A stretch of 64,000 bases of DNA from positions 8,817,501 through 8,881,500 of the forward strand of contig NC_091867.1 of NCBI RefSeq assembly GCF_019399895.1, in the 5' to 3' direction. Origin of the DNA: Cardiocondyla obscurior. Its lineage: Eukaryota > Arthropoda > Insecta > Hymenoptera > Formicidae. Within the stretch, counting starts at the first letter, position 1. Each line of letters begins with the position of its first letter. Of the stretch, positions 1-12,439 are shown one piece after another. A model generated the notes under the pieces. The model had not been told where the DNA came from, did not search any database, and saw only the letters and a list, made by a program, of their open reading frames with translations. Position numbers and translations under genes: made by a program.

Positions 1-2650
1 GTTTAAAGTACGCAGTGTTAACGATACTTCCGATTTCGAATGGCGAAACAAGAGAAAAAAAAAGAAAAAAAAAATGCAAAATTTTCATCGCGTTGTATCG
101 ACAAATCCTACTAACGAGGAGTCGTTGTAATTCCGTCGGAAAATTTCTCCCGAGTTTCACGGCGATTGCTCGCCTTACAAGATTTACACGCTCCAGGAGC
201 GACGAAAAATTCCTCGAGTTTGCAGCGAGAAATTGGCGGAAGTTTGCCAGAGTCCAAAAGGGGCGTTGGATGTAACCGGATCTACGCTAAATGCGAAACT
301 TTCGTAACTGTCGCATAAAGCGAGCGTGACGCCGCGGCTACTGCTACGCGGCAAGACTTAGCACGCGGATATTTAAAAATTCACAGCGCAACAGATTCGC
401 AAAATGGGGAAACTGCGTTCGAATTAAACAATCCAGGTCCGAATTAAAATTCCACGAAAATACAACCGCCGATAAGTCCACCTTCGATCGTCTCTAAAAA
501 TACTCACGCCTCGACACCTTTCGCGCCCGTCGCGTTACGAGAAATCGGATCGTGAAAGTTTAAAGGCATTTCAACACGCTCGCTTCGCTTTGATTTTGAA
601 CGTAAACGTGTGACGGGGAATCAATGATAATGAGAGTGATCCAACCGGGAGAACGTTCCGGGAAAAAAAAAATAAAAAGCCCGGTTGCATAAAGCGATTC
701 CTCAACCTTGGCAGTATCGGCGTGCGATGACAGGCCAATAATTCATTGGCAATCCGCGCAGTCATCGCGGCTAAGGGCTTTATCGCGGGCCGCGTGCAGC
801 GAGCCGTTACAAGATTTGTCACGGTCGTGTAACAGGTGCCCGGAGGCTGCGTCCGTGGCGCGGCGACGTCTCTCGGGCGCACGTTTCATCGTGGCGCGCC
901 ACGCACGCCCGCTCGTTTCCACGACGGCTGTCGCGTACGTGTCGCGGCCGTACGCATCGCACGTGGACGCTCTCCCGCGACGCGCATCGCGCGAGGGGAA
1001 GTGCGGCGGAACACGATGCGACAACGACAGCGGTTTCGCACCGTCACCGAACAAATTAATTCGCGAACGTTCGCGTCACGAAGCGGTCCCGCTTCGCGAA
1101 ATTAAAATAACCAGCGTAAACTCGTGCGCGCTCTCTCGCGCACGTGTCGCCCACGTGTACACTCCAACGCGATTAATTATAAATAAAATGACATTGCATT
1201 GTTATTTAACGTATTTCGATTTACTGGAAATTTTTTTTTTTTTTTTAATATTTATATCTATTTTTACCGGCCTCGGAGCGTCAATTAAAAAAAAAATAAC
1301 ACCGCGCGATATTAAAAACGTTCCCTTAAAACGACTGAAAAGCGCGTGTGGCACCTGGCCATTTATTTTCAGCTTTCGAGTCAACCGTTTGACGTCCCTC
1401 GAAATGACAGGAAAACCTCCCACGCTTTTAGTCGTTATACATTATTCCGCGTTGAATCTTCGTTAGAACAACTAATAATAAATCAGGAACGGAAATGTCA
1501 TGTACTCGTCAAGATAATTGCGAAGACTTTGCACAGCGCCTTCTCCCGCCGGGTGAAAAGTATAGAAATAAATAAACGGAGAAAAGGAGAGCAAAAAAAA
1601 AAAAAAAAGAAAAAAAAGAATTGCTTTTACGGCGCTCGTATTATGAAGCGATAAACTCCCGACACTTTCCCTCGTCCCTGCGCAATTCCGGGACAATTCC
1701 AGCGTTTCAAAACGAAGCACGACGACGAGGAGGACGAGAACGACGACAGTGGTGAGGACGGATTCAAAATGCCTCACTTCCATAGGAAGACTGCGCGAGG
1801 ACGTTCCAGGATTAACTTTGTCGATCCAACTTGTCGCGGCCAAAGCTCCAACTTTCGTAGTCGAAGTTTGCACGAGAGCACCTCGCGCGGAGAGACAAAC
1901 GCGGGGGGAGGGGACGGGGCCCCAGGAGTTCGTCTGCTCAGCCTCGCACGCGACGGTACGCCTAGATTTAGCGCATTTCCTTGGCAAGCCGTGTTAACTG
2001 TCGCCTGCCGTCGATTAACTCCACGGGCAAATTATCTCGCGGACGGAAGAAATTTGGAGATAAATTTTCAAGTGAGTTTGCATTCGTAGAAGAAGAGGCA
2101 AAACAGTACCCGCTCAAGTAATTCACCCGCGTTCGGTTATTCGCGAAGAAGCTGACTTCCGCCTCGAGAAGTCACGTTTGTCGCGGGCGCAATATGAACA
2201 ATAATCAAAACGTAGAAATCAAGCGAAGAGACGGGTGAAGGGGCGGCAAATTTTACATGGTGGTTACGGCCGTAAGTTTCCTTTTCTCTCCCCCTGTATT
2301 AGCGCAATTCGCGGTGGCACCAAGGAGCCGCGCTTTTTAATTAAAAGTACCGCGCGCCGCCATTATCTCACGAATTTATAATCGCGCCTATCCACCCCCG
2401 TCCCGTGTCGCGAAAGTCAGCCTTTATTCTCGCGGCATGAGACCTTAATGAGCAATAATTCAAATTTCTATGCTTTCCCTCGCGGCGCAATAAAGGAAGA
2501 AGCAGCGTCGGTGAATATAAGTAGGAAACCAGGATGTCTCCATCCCGAAGCGACATTTTTCCTTTTTAACGAGATTCTCGCCGATTATTGTAACCAATTG
2601 AGCCACGTTTTACACTGCCAGGATGTTCTCAGTTTTAATAAACAGATCTC
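1..2650. other. CpG-rich non-coding DNA, no gene seen
   Basis: This stretch is rich in CpG with interspersed A-runs (for example near 665, 1280 and 1590). Open frames are arginine-rich and present on both strands together, typical of chance frames in such DNA. A candidate donor, ACGGCC followed by GTAAGT, occurs near 2274 on the + strand, but no convincing exon is attached to it. Confidence 0.6.
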
Positions 2651-3613
2651 GAAGCGATAGCTTCAGTATATCACCTGTGATACTTTATGTAGGGTATTAT
2701 ATGTATAATACGTCTACTTCTCGTACATTAATTTAATATTTTTATTCCCTTCTTCTTCATGTTAAAAAAAAAAAAATTAAATATTAAGTATAAAACACGC
2801 GCGGGTTTTGCCCGCGTCATTTATTCTCACTTCTGCTAACTTAAAAAAAAATGTTTTATATTTAATAATAATTTAATAATTTTCAGAAAAAAAAAAACTA
2901 CAGATTTATGTACATGTCTTACATAATTCTTTAAACAATCCTCGTTTATTGAAATATGTAATTTATATACATCTTCAAACATTAATATTTATATCTTTAA
3001 ATTAATTTTAAAAACTACAAATTAATAATTTAATTAATCGACGAACACCGCGACGTATCCAGCAATTCAGATTCCTAGTACGTTTAAGTGATTATTCGGT
3101 GTAATGTTCAAAATAATATTCAGTGTATAAATTTTTTTCTCGCGTTAAATTTCGTAGAGATATCAGTAAAGGAATGTATTTACACAAACAAAGGCTCCAA
3201 GGCCTTCGGCTACGCGGACGACCTAGGCTCGCGCGGTATTCCCCCACTACTACCACCACAGCATTCCTTCGCCGTAACCCGAGCAAATCACACGTAGATA
3301 CGCACACAGCGGAGCCTCTTGCGCACGGCATGGTAATTAGTATATTCGATAAACGACGATGTCGCGGACGCGAATTAACTTCTGCGATCAGTGATTTTTA
3401 CCCGGATAGTATTTACTTACAATCGCGCACTAAATGTTACTTGTTACTTGCAACGTGGTAATTTAATTCGTAATATCTCAAATACGACCAATTATAGTAC
3501 ATTAATTATTTAATTTTATATTCAAAAGTAATTTTTTTCTTCAAGTTCTCACCACGGTTAGTGAGCCCAATGTCCCAGGATAGTTATTGATCAAAGTTCT
3601 TTTTATGTTTCAG
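2651..3613. other. AT-rich start of the cassette island, no confident gene
   Basis: Base composition changes sharply from CpG-rich to AT-rich at about 2650 and stays so until about 5250, apart from a GC-richer patch at 3190-3330. A weak relative of the cassette core (CCCAATGTCCCAGGATAG, about 3566-3583) lies just upstream of cassette A and may be a decayed copy. Confidence 0.5.
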
Positions 3614-3971
3614 ATAGAATTAGCATGTGGAAGGATGCTCGGACCCGACATCCCAGGGCATCATCCTGAAAGGAGAAAGAAGCTTAAGAGAGACATCCTG
3701 AGAGGAGGTGGAGGCCTAGGAGAGGCATCCTGCATCGGCGGAGCAACCCAAGGTAAGTATCATTTATACGAAATTAAAAACTTTGCCATTTCGAAGATAT
3801 ACATTTTTTTTTATTACTTATTTTATTTTATTTAATAAAGTAATTAGAGACGCGTGCAAATTTTTTTTTTTTTAACAGTAAAATATATCTTTAGCATCTC
3901 TACAATTAAATGTTCTTTTTTATTTGTTACAGGAACATCGAAGCAGTATCTCCGCTGCTGCGCATCGTTTG
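3614..3971 (+). ncRNA. Cassette A: core exon plus mini-exon of a putative spliced lncRNA
   Basis: The inferred core exon is 3614-3752. It follows the acceptor TTTTATGTTTCAG and ends in GCATCGGCGGAGCAAC-CCAAG followed by donor GTAAGT. The intron is 3753-3932. The mini-exon is 3933-3971, after TTTGTTACAG, containing CTCCGC, and followed by donor GTAAGTC. The same arrangement recurs at 4193-4846 and 52729-53194, which is why it is called. Within the core exon the phrase (G/A)CATCC-TGA(A/G)AGGAG occurs twice, suggesting internal duplication. An open frame crosses the exon (LRGGGGLGEASCIGGAT), but the matching frames of the other copies hold stops, so RNA function is more likely than protein. No promoter is recognised. 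The function is unknown, and exon ends rest on splice consensus only. Confidence 0.5.
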
Positions 3972-4056
3972 GTAAGTCAAAAACTTTTTTTTAAATGTCA
4001 GCGATGTGAGGAACCGCTGACTACGCGTAAAATTATTCATAAAAAAAAAGTGCGTG

Positions 4057-4134
4057 AAGCGCGTATTGCGGGAAAATCGCGTAAAATCGGGTATTCCTCA
4101 TAAATCGCGTATTCCGCGGAAATCGCGTAAAACA
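4057..4134. repeat. Degenerate short tandem repeat based on AAATCGCGTA
   Basis: Four to five imperfect units of the AAATCGCGTA / GCGTATTCCGCGG type lie in tandem. They sit inside the inferred intron between mini-exon A2 and core exon B. No coding sense is apparent. Confidence 0.6.
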
Positions 4135-4192
4135 GTTTGCTTAGTAGCAGTAGTGGTAGTATAATGTACAATTTAATACAGTTTTCTTTCAG

Positions 4193-4846
4193 CTGAGTGT
4201 TTCTTCTAGGATGTTATCTAAGTAAAATTCAATGTTTTACTTAGATAAAAATCCGAAGGAGAATTTTAAGTGCCGTCGTCGATAATCGAATACACGAACC
4301 ACGGTCGGGGTTCGTCGCGAATACCGCAAAAGTAGTCGGGCGTCCGATAATTATTATATGAATTTTTTTAACGGGAATGTCGTCAGTATCGCGCGAATAA
4401 TTTTAATTTACAATCCGCGCGCGTATTCGGGAGTGTCGCGAGTGTGTGAGTGACCGACGAAGATGAGATCTGAGTGCTGAGAGGAGGACCAGGTCCCGGA
4501 TGGACATCGAGCATCGGCGGAGCAACGCTGGGGTAAATATATTTTCTTATTTAAAAGTAACAAATTTTTCTGGGTTTTTTTTTTCTTCTTATTTTGTTAT
4601 TTCAAAAATTATAGAAATGTAAAAAAGAATTTTTTAAGTTTTTCTTATAAAAATATTTTGAAAAATAGAAAGTTATATCAAATGTTATTTTTTTGAAGAT
4701 TGAATAAAAGTCGCATATTAAAATTATATTTAAAATCAATAATTATTTTTATATACATGTTTTTCATTTTTGTTTTTATTTGCGTTACAGAATATCAGCC
4801 TACTATGGAATCTTTGTAGCTGAACTCCGCCAGTATTGCATCAGCG
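4193..4846 (+). ncRNA. Cassette B: core exon plus mini-exon of a putative spliced lncRNA
   Basis: The inferred core exon is 4193-4532, following TTTTCTTTCAG. It ends in GAGAGGAGG...GCATCGGCGGAGCAAC-GCTGGG with donor GTAAAT. The intron is 4533-4790. The mini-exon is 4791-4846, after TGCGTTACAG, containing AACTCCGC, and followed by donor GTGAGTC. The start could instead be a transcription start within 4200-4450. The 5' part carries a perfect 14-bp hairpin (4214-4248). The stretch 4270-4466 resembles cassette C (shared GTCG-TC..GAACC, CACGGTCGGGGT, ATAATTTTTTT, CGCGCGAA, TCGCGAGTG blocks). A TGA lies just upstream of the core in the frame open in cassette A. It sits 221 bp after cassette A, so A and B read naturally as successive exons of one transcript. 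Confidence 0.5.
4214..4248. repeat. Perfect 14-bp inverted repeat with 7-nt loop
   Basis: TTATCTAAGTAAAA is followed by TTCAATG and then the exact reverse complement. It lies near the 5' end of inferred core exon B, so it would fold in the RNA. It is too short for a typical microRNA precursor. No counterpart was seen in cassette C. Confidence 0.9.
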
Positions 4847-6417
4847 GTGAGTCACAAATTTTTTTTTTAAAGAGGCAACGAATTTATAATAAAATTTAAT
4901 AGTCTATATTTTAATATTAAGTTTTTATTATTTAATATTGAGTTATAATAATTAATAGCAATGTAATTAAAAATGTATCAAAACTCGTAAATTCGTTGCT
5001 TACAATATTGTAATTCGAAAAGTAGTATAACTTGCGAACGAAAAAAACGTTTCGTCTTTCTCGACAACCTGCGATGTAATCGATATTTATCAAGACTTAC
5101 ATTTCATATAAATCCGATCCGTATAAAACATCGTTTTTTAACTCATCTACCGACTCGTAATAAATAAATTCTCGTAATAAAAATCTAACTTAAACGCCTA
5201 AGCTAAAGCGTTTTTAAGCAAAGCTACTTTACGGGAGGGAAATTAATCAAAATTAAGCTGACTTTTATTCTCGCGGCATCAAGCGAGCCACGCGAAAGAA
5301 CCCAATCAATATTACGTAAAAACTGCAATAGAGAATTCGATCCAACTTCGGCTTTGTTAAGATAGAAAATAGAGAATGTTCTAAAACCAGACACGATATT
5401 CTTTAGAGTTAATTTTTTCCGAGATAAAATAACTCGATACTGCTATTTATGACGATGATAACTTATTATCACAGCGGCAAATTAGAAAAGTCCGCAAATA
5501 TAATCAACGCAGAACGGCACGCTTTAATACCTAGTTGATATATCGCGAACAGAGTCGCTACTGCGAGGCGGGAACGTGCGTTATCAAGTAACGTAATCCC
5601 CTGGCGTGATAACCGAATGGCGGTTGCAATTACTCGAATAACCGCTGACATCGCGAACCGATCGAGACGAGTAGACGGAAAGATTCGTGTCGAGCAAGAA
5701 AAAAACGGATGCGGGGAAGGGATAAATTTACCGACGAAGGGAAGGGAAAAAAAAGCATTCGACACCGCCCTCGCAGAATTTGCATGCTAACGAGGCAACA
5801 CGGTCCAGGCCTTCCTCCGGTCCGCGCCCCCTGATGAACTTTCAATTTATTCATGACGACTACCTTCCCTTTTCTCGAAGCACGTCATTGGCACGGCGCA
5901 AAACGCCGAATTTACCAGCCAAGTGGGTAAAAGGATAATGAATAGATTTGACAACTGGTAACGGAAACGATAGACTTTCTCCGAGAAAAAGCGAACGGGG
6001 GCAAGGTTCGCCGGAGTTATTAATGTGTTATTATTTTAACGCGTGTCCCGACGGCGCACGGGAACATTAGGATTCGGATGTTCGCACGTTAGGAAACTTT
6101 CGCGCGGCGGCAATTAACGGGGTCTTCAATTAACGGAAACGCGTCCGTCCAAAGTGGAGATTCTATTCTTTATCGACGCCGCGGGACTAAAGGCCGCTTT
6201 TTGATCGTTCGGTCGCGTTCAATCGCACGCGAATAAACAATATGCGCGGGGAAAGGTGGGAGCGAAGGATGGAGAAATCTCACAAGGAGAAAAGGACATT
6301 GTCCCGGGTTCGTTGCGCTGCGATGACCATGGGGTGCGATTTCGTCGAGCGACACCGGGCCGCGCTGCGATTCCCCGAGATCGCGCCAATTGGCGAACGC
6401 TGACGCGACACGTCTGT

Positions 6418-6450
6418 CAGTCAGCTGACTTTTCTTTCGACAGCTGACTG
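6418..6450. repeat. 10-bp inverted repeat with two CAGCTG E-boxes
   Basis: CAGTCAGCTG at 6418-6427 is matched by its exact reverse complement CAGCTGACTG at 6441-6450 across a 13-nt spacer. Each arm holds the E-box CAGCTG, a bHLH binding core. A regulatory role is only inferred. Confidence 0.7.
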
Positions 6451-9400
6451 GACTGACTCTCGTTTCTGGCCGCTGGAAGATAAGGTAGAAATTCCGAACC
6501 CATCCGCCGACGGTAAGGAAGCGTACCGGGAAAGCCGAATGCCACGAATGCACCCGCGTACCGACCAGAAATAAGCTTCTCGCAGATCGTTTCCGTCCAA
6601 AAATCAGTCGCGAAGCCCTCAACCTCCTCCGAGGCATCGATAAGAAACTCGGGCACTTCTCGGAAGGTCAAGAATGCTCCCGAAAACTTGTAAAGACCCG
6701 AGAAACGACTCGGGCGCTCGAAGAAGAGTTCTCGAGGCTCCTCGTGATCGTAAGATTCCTCGGCGCATCGTCTCACACTTGGCTTTTAAATTAAAAATAA
6801 GGCGCGAAGGAAAAAGCTCTTCTCTCAAAGTTGGCACCGAGAATAAAGACACGCTTAGCGTCGCGTTTCACGGACGAACTTTTGCCGACGCTTGTACGCG
6901 GCCGCGATTTGAATTACAATCGGCGTGTCCGTCCGTCGGTCCGCGTCCATCCGACACTTCTCGTTAACCACCCGCCATTCCCGTGTAATTTTATGCTAAA
7001 TTTCCCGCCAGCGTACCGCGTCTCCACGCCGCCGCGTCTCGTTTTTCCCGTGCGCGAGTTATTTTCCTCTTTTCTTTCTTACACTCATCACGCGCTACCG
7101 AGCCAGCGGAGCAGGCCACGCTTTCGCTGGTCGGCTGCCTCTTCCCGTGAATCTCCTGCTCTCTTTCCCTCTCTCGTTCATTCTTCTCTGCCGTTTCTGT
7201 TTTTTTTATTCCCCCGGTCTCCCCTTTTCACGCGCCCTTGCGCCCAGATCGCTTCGCCGCGATAGTCGACGGATATTCGCGGCTCTCCTCGGAACAATGG
7301 CGAAAAGAGAAGCGGTAGGCCTCTTGATACAGCACTGGCTGGCCTTGGCCTTGGCGATTTCACGTCATCGTCCTACGATCGCGGCGTCTCCCGGCGCGAT
7401 TTTACATGCACACGTGGGTCACACGTACAGGAAACGGATCGCCGAAAGCGCGCACGCAAGCGCGAGGCTCCTTCACTTCGTTTATTTCGGTCGACGATTG
7501 AAGCGGAATCGATCGGCGAAGTGCAATTTGCAAACGAAGTGCACCGCGAGTATTGTACATTATGGTTAAAGAGGAAATGCCGACGCTCTCGCGAACCGTC
7601 TACGATCTTCTCGCACAGACTTTACGTTGAAACGCACAGTCGCTTCTGTGAAGCCAATCACAACCGAGATATTTCCGCTAATAAGCATCGCAATAATTAT
7701 ATTATTAATTAACAACGATTTGATTCAATCGCGTTTGTCGACAGAAATATCACAAAATTGTGACCGAGTCCAAAAAGCGATTATATTTCGTTCTCGGTGT
7801 ATTATGAGCAAACGAAATTCGCACGCGTGTCAGCGATCAGTTAAATAGAATGCACACGTCGTATATTTTATAAAAATGCGGATCTCAATTTACACAAGAT
7901 TAATTGTTCAGTTTTAATCCGCGGTTGGATCGAAAAGGGAACGCTCGCAGCGGCCTTCCCCCGTTTTAATTCTGTCACGTCGCCCTTCATAAAATTGTCA
8001 TAAATCTTCGGGCTCTTCCTGCCGAAAACAAATGCAACGCTCTCGGAAAGTACGGAGGCGAAGCACGAGCGAGTTCATAAAGAATAAAACGGCGAAAGCC
8101 TCCCCCCTTTCCGCGGAATTAATTACCTATTCTCAACCCGCGCACGCATCGAGGAAACAAATTAACAGAAGCAGTCCACTTTAATTACGTCGACAACGCG
8201 TCGCGTATTTTTGCGGGGGGGATTACGGAAGCCTGCGAGCCGATCGAAACGAAGATAGATATCGGAACGCGAAAAGGCTGAGAATAAAGCGACGTAAACC
8301 TCCTCGCTCTATCTCTCTCTTTCTCTCCCTCTCTCCCCATTTCTTTTCGTCGCAAGTTCATAAAAGATAGAACGCATCGGCCTAGATTTTCCCAGGATCG
8401 ATAGGCGCTCGATTGTTTCTCGCGTCGTCCTAAAATCTTCGATAAGAATTCCGCGATTGCGGCGTAAAAGTTCGCACGCCGTCGCGGCGAGAATGAACTT
8501 TTCGAATAGGAAATCAATGGAGCAGAGCGCACGGACACCCTTTTACAGGCCACCCCTGAACAATAAACGTCACGTTGCATGTACAACCGATATCCGGCGA
8601 CGGCGAGCGGGCGAGCGCGCACACATACGGCTCGTTTTTACCGCCACTTGTTGGAGCACTGCCATATGTCGTCGAGACGAACATGCGTGCATCTCCGGGA
8701 TACACGTGTGCGTGTACAGCCTCGGGCAAAAATCGAGTCGCGGGCAGATGAACGGTAACAGCTGACGCACCTCCCGGTGGCGAGATAGGCTTTCTTTCGG
8801 CCGCGGCGAAATCATTGCCTCCTCCTCGCGCATTTCGCGTCAACGAGGATCGACGTTGCCCTCGCGTTACTTTAGCGCGATATAAAATATCAGAACCGAT
8901 TCCGCGAGAAGGGAAACGCGCCGCAAAAATACGGCGATTTCGGACGAGCGCCGACGACGCGTGTGGGCCCAGCGAGTAATTTTGCGGCGGGACATGACCG
9001 GACTCCTGAATCGGCGGGAAACGCGAATCCAATTGACCTAACAGGTCGGACTGAGTAATTGGCAATTGTCGGCCAACGTTGCCGCGCTCATTCGTCGTCT
9101 ATCGCAGCGAGCGTTCTCAAGTCGCACCTTCCGCCTACCTTGCACTTTTCGCGAGTGCCTCGTCAACGTTCCGCTCGGTTCAAAGCTGTCAAGCTCGACC
9201 ACTAAGCCGAAGAAAATATTTCGCGGATTCCGCGCGAGAAATAGTCTCTGAAGACGCTTAACTAAATTCAACTTCAAAATTTTACAAAAATAACATATTA
9301 AAAAATTTATATTAAAATTCTCTATCTCGGTTATGCGACGAGAAACTATGATTGATCACTGCGATTGCACGCGCGAAAATCGTACTAGGAGTGGTACTTC

Positions 9401-9927
9401 ATTGAGAAACACTGCGTCGTACAGGGGATATAAACGCGGCAAAAAGCAGGCTCGAAGTCGTCTAGTCTCCGAGAACCTGTCGATGCGCTGGAGCATAGGG
9501 AAACGAGAGAGACGAGATCCGTGAAGACGCGTCGGGCGGGACTATATTTCGGTCGAACGCCCTGCGCGAGCAGGGACAGTGGATAAATAAATTTCCGGTC
9601 GACCTATTCCTGGCAAGAAGTAAATAATTCGCTGCGCGCAACGCCGTGCTACGCGCGCGGATCGGCGACGCCACAGCGTTCTATCGCGGTAAAAATCTAT
9701 TCTCGGTAACCGGCCACCGGACGCGACAAAATCCCCGTATCGAATTCCACGGCGTTTACGATTTCGCGAAAGCCGCGAGGGCAAGTTTCGAACTATTTCG
9801 CCGACGAAGACGCGAGATCGATCATGCGGTGCACACACGAAATCGGAGCTCTCTTGTCGGCCGTCGTTATTTCCTCCTGATTATGCCGCGTTCGAATGTC
9901 GAATGTCGTATGCTTATTACGCCGAAT

Positions 9928-9943
9928 GACTTCGGCCGAAGTC
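9928..9943. repeat. 16-bp perfect palindrome
   Basis: GACTTCGGCCGAAGTC is self-complementary, in otherwise featureless CpG-rich DNA. It could be a dimeric protein site or chance. Confidence 0.7.
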
Positions 9944-12408
9944 GCAAGATCGATGGGCCGACTATTCTAGGATATGCTCATATCGACGGAGAGTAGTCGT
10001 TTCGAAGGTCAGAGGCATTGGGTAGCGGTATCTACGTTGGATCGAGCTGCGTCCGACCCAGTTTCAATAATTCAGAAAGACTGACTGAGCAACGGCCGCC
10101 GACGTGTCCGTGGTCCCCACGAACAGTCCGCGAACCGGGTCTCGTGCAGCTTTTGCGGCGCGTGCAACGGCCACCGCCGACAATGTACACGTGTCCGAAA
10201 CGCGATGATTTCCTATTTTATGCAGGGACAGAACCGTGCTCTCGGCCCGAATGCAATTTTCGACACGCTGATGCGAAAATTTTCCTCGTCGCAAAACGTG
10301 TTCCGCCGGCCCCCACGTCGTTGCCGGAAATTTCGAACGCCTCTCGCGTCTCATTTTTATTTTCCTTACGTCCTCCTCGATCATTTATTTATCGCGCGAA
10401 ATGGCTTTGATAAACGCGCCACGCCGAGGGTTATTCGATTTGCATGAAAATTCTATATAGTTGGCTATTTCATATCGCGGTTGATTTCGAAAAATTAGAT
10501 TTATCCCCGGGAAGGGTTCAAGTTTGGTTGCGCGCGGAGTTACGTCATTTGCTCGCAGCTAAAAGCGGAAGTTGCTAACTCGATTAAAAAATTGCACTGG
10601 CAGCTACAATCTGCGAGCTGGAGATGGCCGTTTTCTGGGTAATTCCATCGGGCCACTTTGCGTGGATACAGCAATTTTCGTTCTTATCTGCGTCATTGCA
10701 CGAAACTGTTGGCCAACTGACGTGGCGACCGCTAATGAGGATAAAACACCTTTATCGAAAAAAAATTAAAAAAAAAAATTAATAAAAAAACCGAAGGATA
10801 ATCGGAATTTCTTTTTGTTTCTCGCGCGGCCTGTAGACTTATGGCTGAAAATTCGCCGAAAAATTGACCGCTGTTACTCGTGACTTCTCGTCAGCGACGG
10901 GAGCAACATAACTTTTGCCAGAAACGTTATATCTCAAATGTTTCTTTTTCGCGCGCCGAGTGAAACCCGTCCAAAAATACAGCCCACCAAAAATCCGGTC
11001 GTTTCGGCAAAACGCTAAAGGAAAGAAAAAAAAAGAAGAAAAAAAAAGAAAAAAAACGATGCTGCGCGTAACTGGCAAAAAGAATTCAAAATACCAACGT
11101 GAAGCCGATTGGCCCACGGCCAGCAAACCGACGCCATGTAATTCGATCATCGTGTAAACTTTGCGGTTCCGAGCATTTATGTAATTCTCGCTATTCCCTC
11201 GGTTACACGATTTTCCTTTTAGCCGAAGAGTCGATCAGCCGATTGCGTCCCTCGCCAATTTTACATTCACGAGTCCTAGAATGATGACGTCCCACCGAAT
11301 CGAGCCCGTGGCTCCATTTCGCCAGCGCGACAGCGTACGGACGCACGCAAGAATATTTATCGCGTGGCTACTGACAATCGCTTTAACGTAGCAACAATTA
11401 TTATTTATCTATCGCGTTCGAAATTACATATTTCAATTTTACGTCCGGCCGCGGCAGCGTCAGAATTAATGCATCCTTCATTAATAAGAGTCACTTAATG
11501 TTGCATGAAGACCGCTGTTTCATGCCCGGTCCCGTTAATACGATTAATTAGATTCAACAAACCGTTCAGCTGGACCAGATAAATAACCCATTCCCGTATA
11601 CACGAAGCGCGAATCAATCGATAGCGCAACCGTAGCAATCGCATTCGTAAATTTAGCCGGTTTAATAATATTCATCAGCGAGCTGCGGTGCATCGACGAA
11701 ATCGATAAATTTATGCAAAGCGCAGACCGAATATAATTACACTGTGCCCCCGGCCCGGGGAATAAAAGTGAATTTGGCCCGGGTGAATTTCACGCCTGAC
11801 CGATCTGCCCGGAAAAATAAAAGCGCACTTGCCAGGAATTTCAACGAAATAATCAACGTTTTAACAAGTAAATTACCCGTCGCCGGCAATAAATTATTTT
11901 TCCTACGAATAATCCTTCGTCGAGCTGACCACGAGTCCCGCCTGTAAATCGCGCACTTGATCGCTTTGAAATTCGCTCGGTTTCGGGTGCGGGAACCACC
12001 AATTTGGTTAAGCAAATACGGTATCGATGAACCGATATGTATATATGTATATATTTACGGGCGATCGAATAACTCGGCGCGCTTTTACGCGCCCGAGGAA
12101 CAAAGAGATGGGTGCCCGCCCGTGTGTTTTTTCGGAAGTCGATTAACATTTGAAGAGAGAGCGACGGAAGTAGGGAGGAGGACACCAGGCGGCCTCGCCT
12201 CTTGATCCGAATAAAAAACACACCGCAAACTATCGCGGTGAACGAAATGTTTTCCGAGGGACAGACCACGTGTACGTTCGCATATAAACATATTAATTTA
12301 AAACAGCGGCCTTCTGGCCGTCGCGTTCAAACGTTTCTAAATCGTGCGATTAACGATATTCATTCCACTGCGAGTAACAGCTGTTTCACCGTCATGACGT
12401 AATTAAAT

Positions 12409-12414
<6 letters not shown>

Positions 12415-12439
<25 letters not shown>
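12415..12439. repeat. Poly(A) homopolymer, 25 bp
   Basis: An uninterrupted A tract preceded by AATTAAATTAAATT. No upstream retroposon body or target-site duplication was recognised, so it is treated as a simple repeat. Confidence 0.8.

Noticed and set aside
708..1466. 252-codon + strand frame
   Set aside because: The composition is random-looking and basic, another frame is open on the opposite strand, and no family motif is visible.
3205..3225. Frame reading FGYADDL, like the reverse transcriptase YxDD motif
   Set aside because: No other reverse transcriptase motifs flank it, the frame is short, and the opposite frame is equally open; most likely coincidence.
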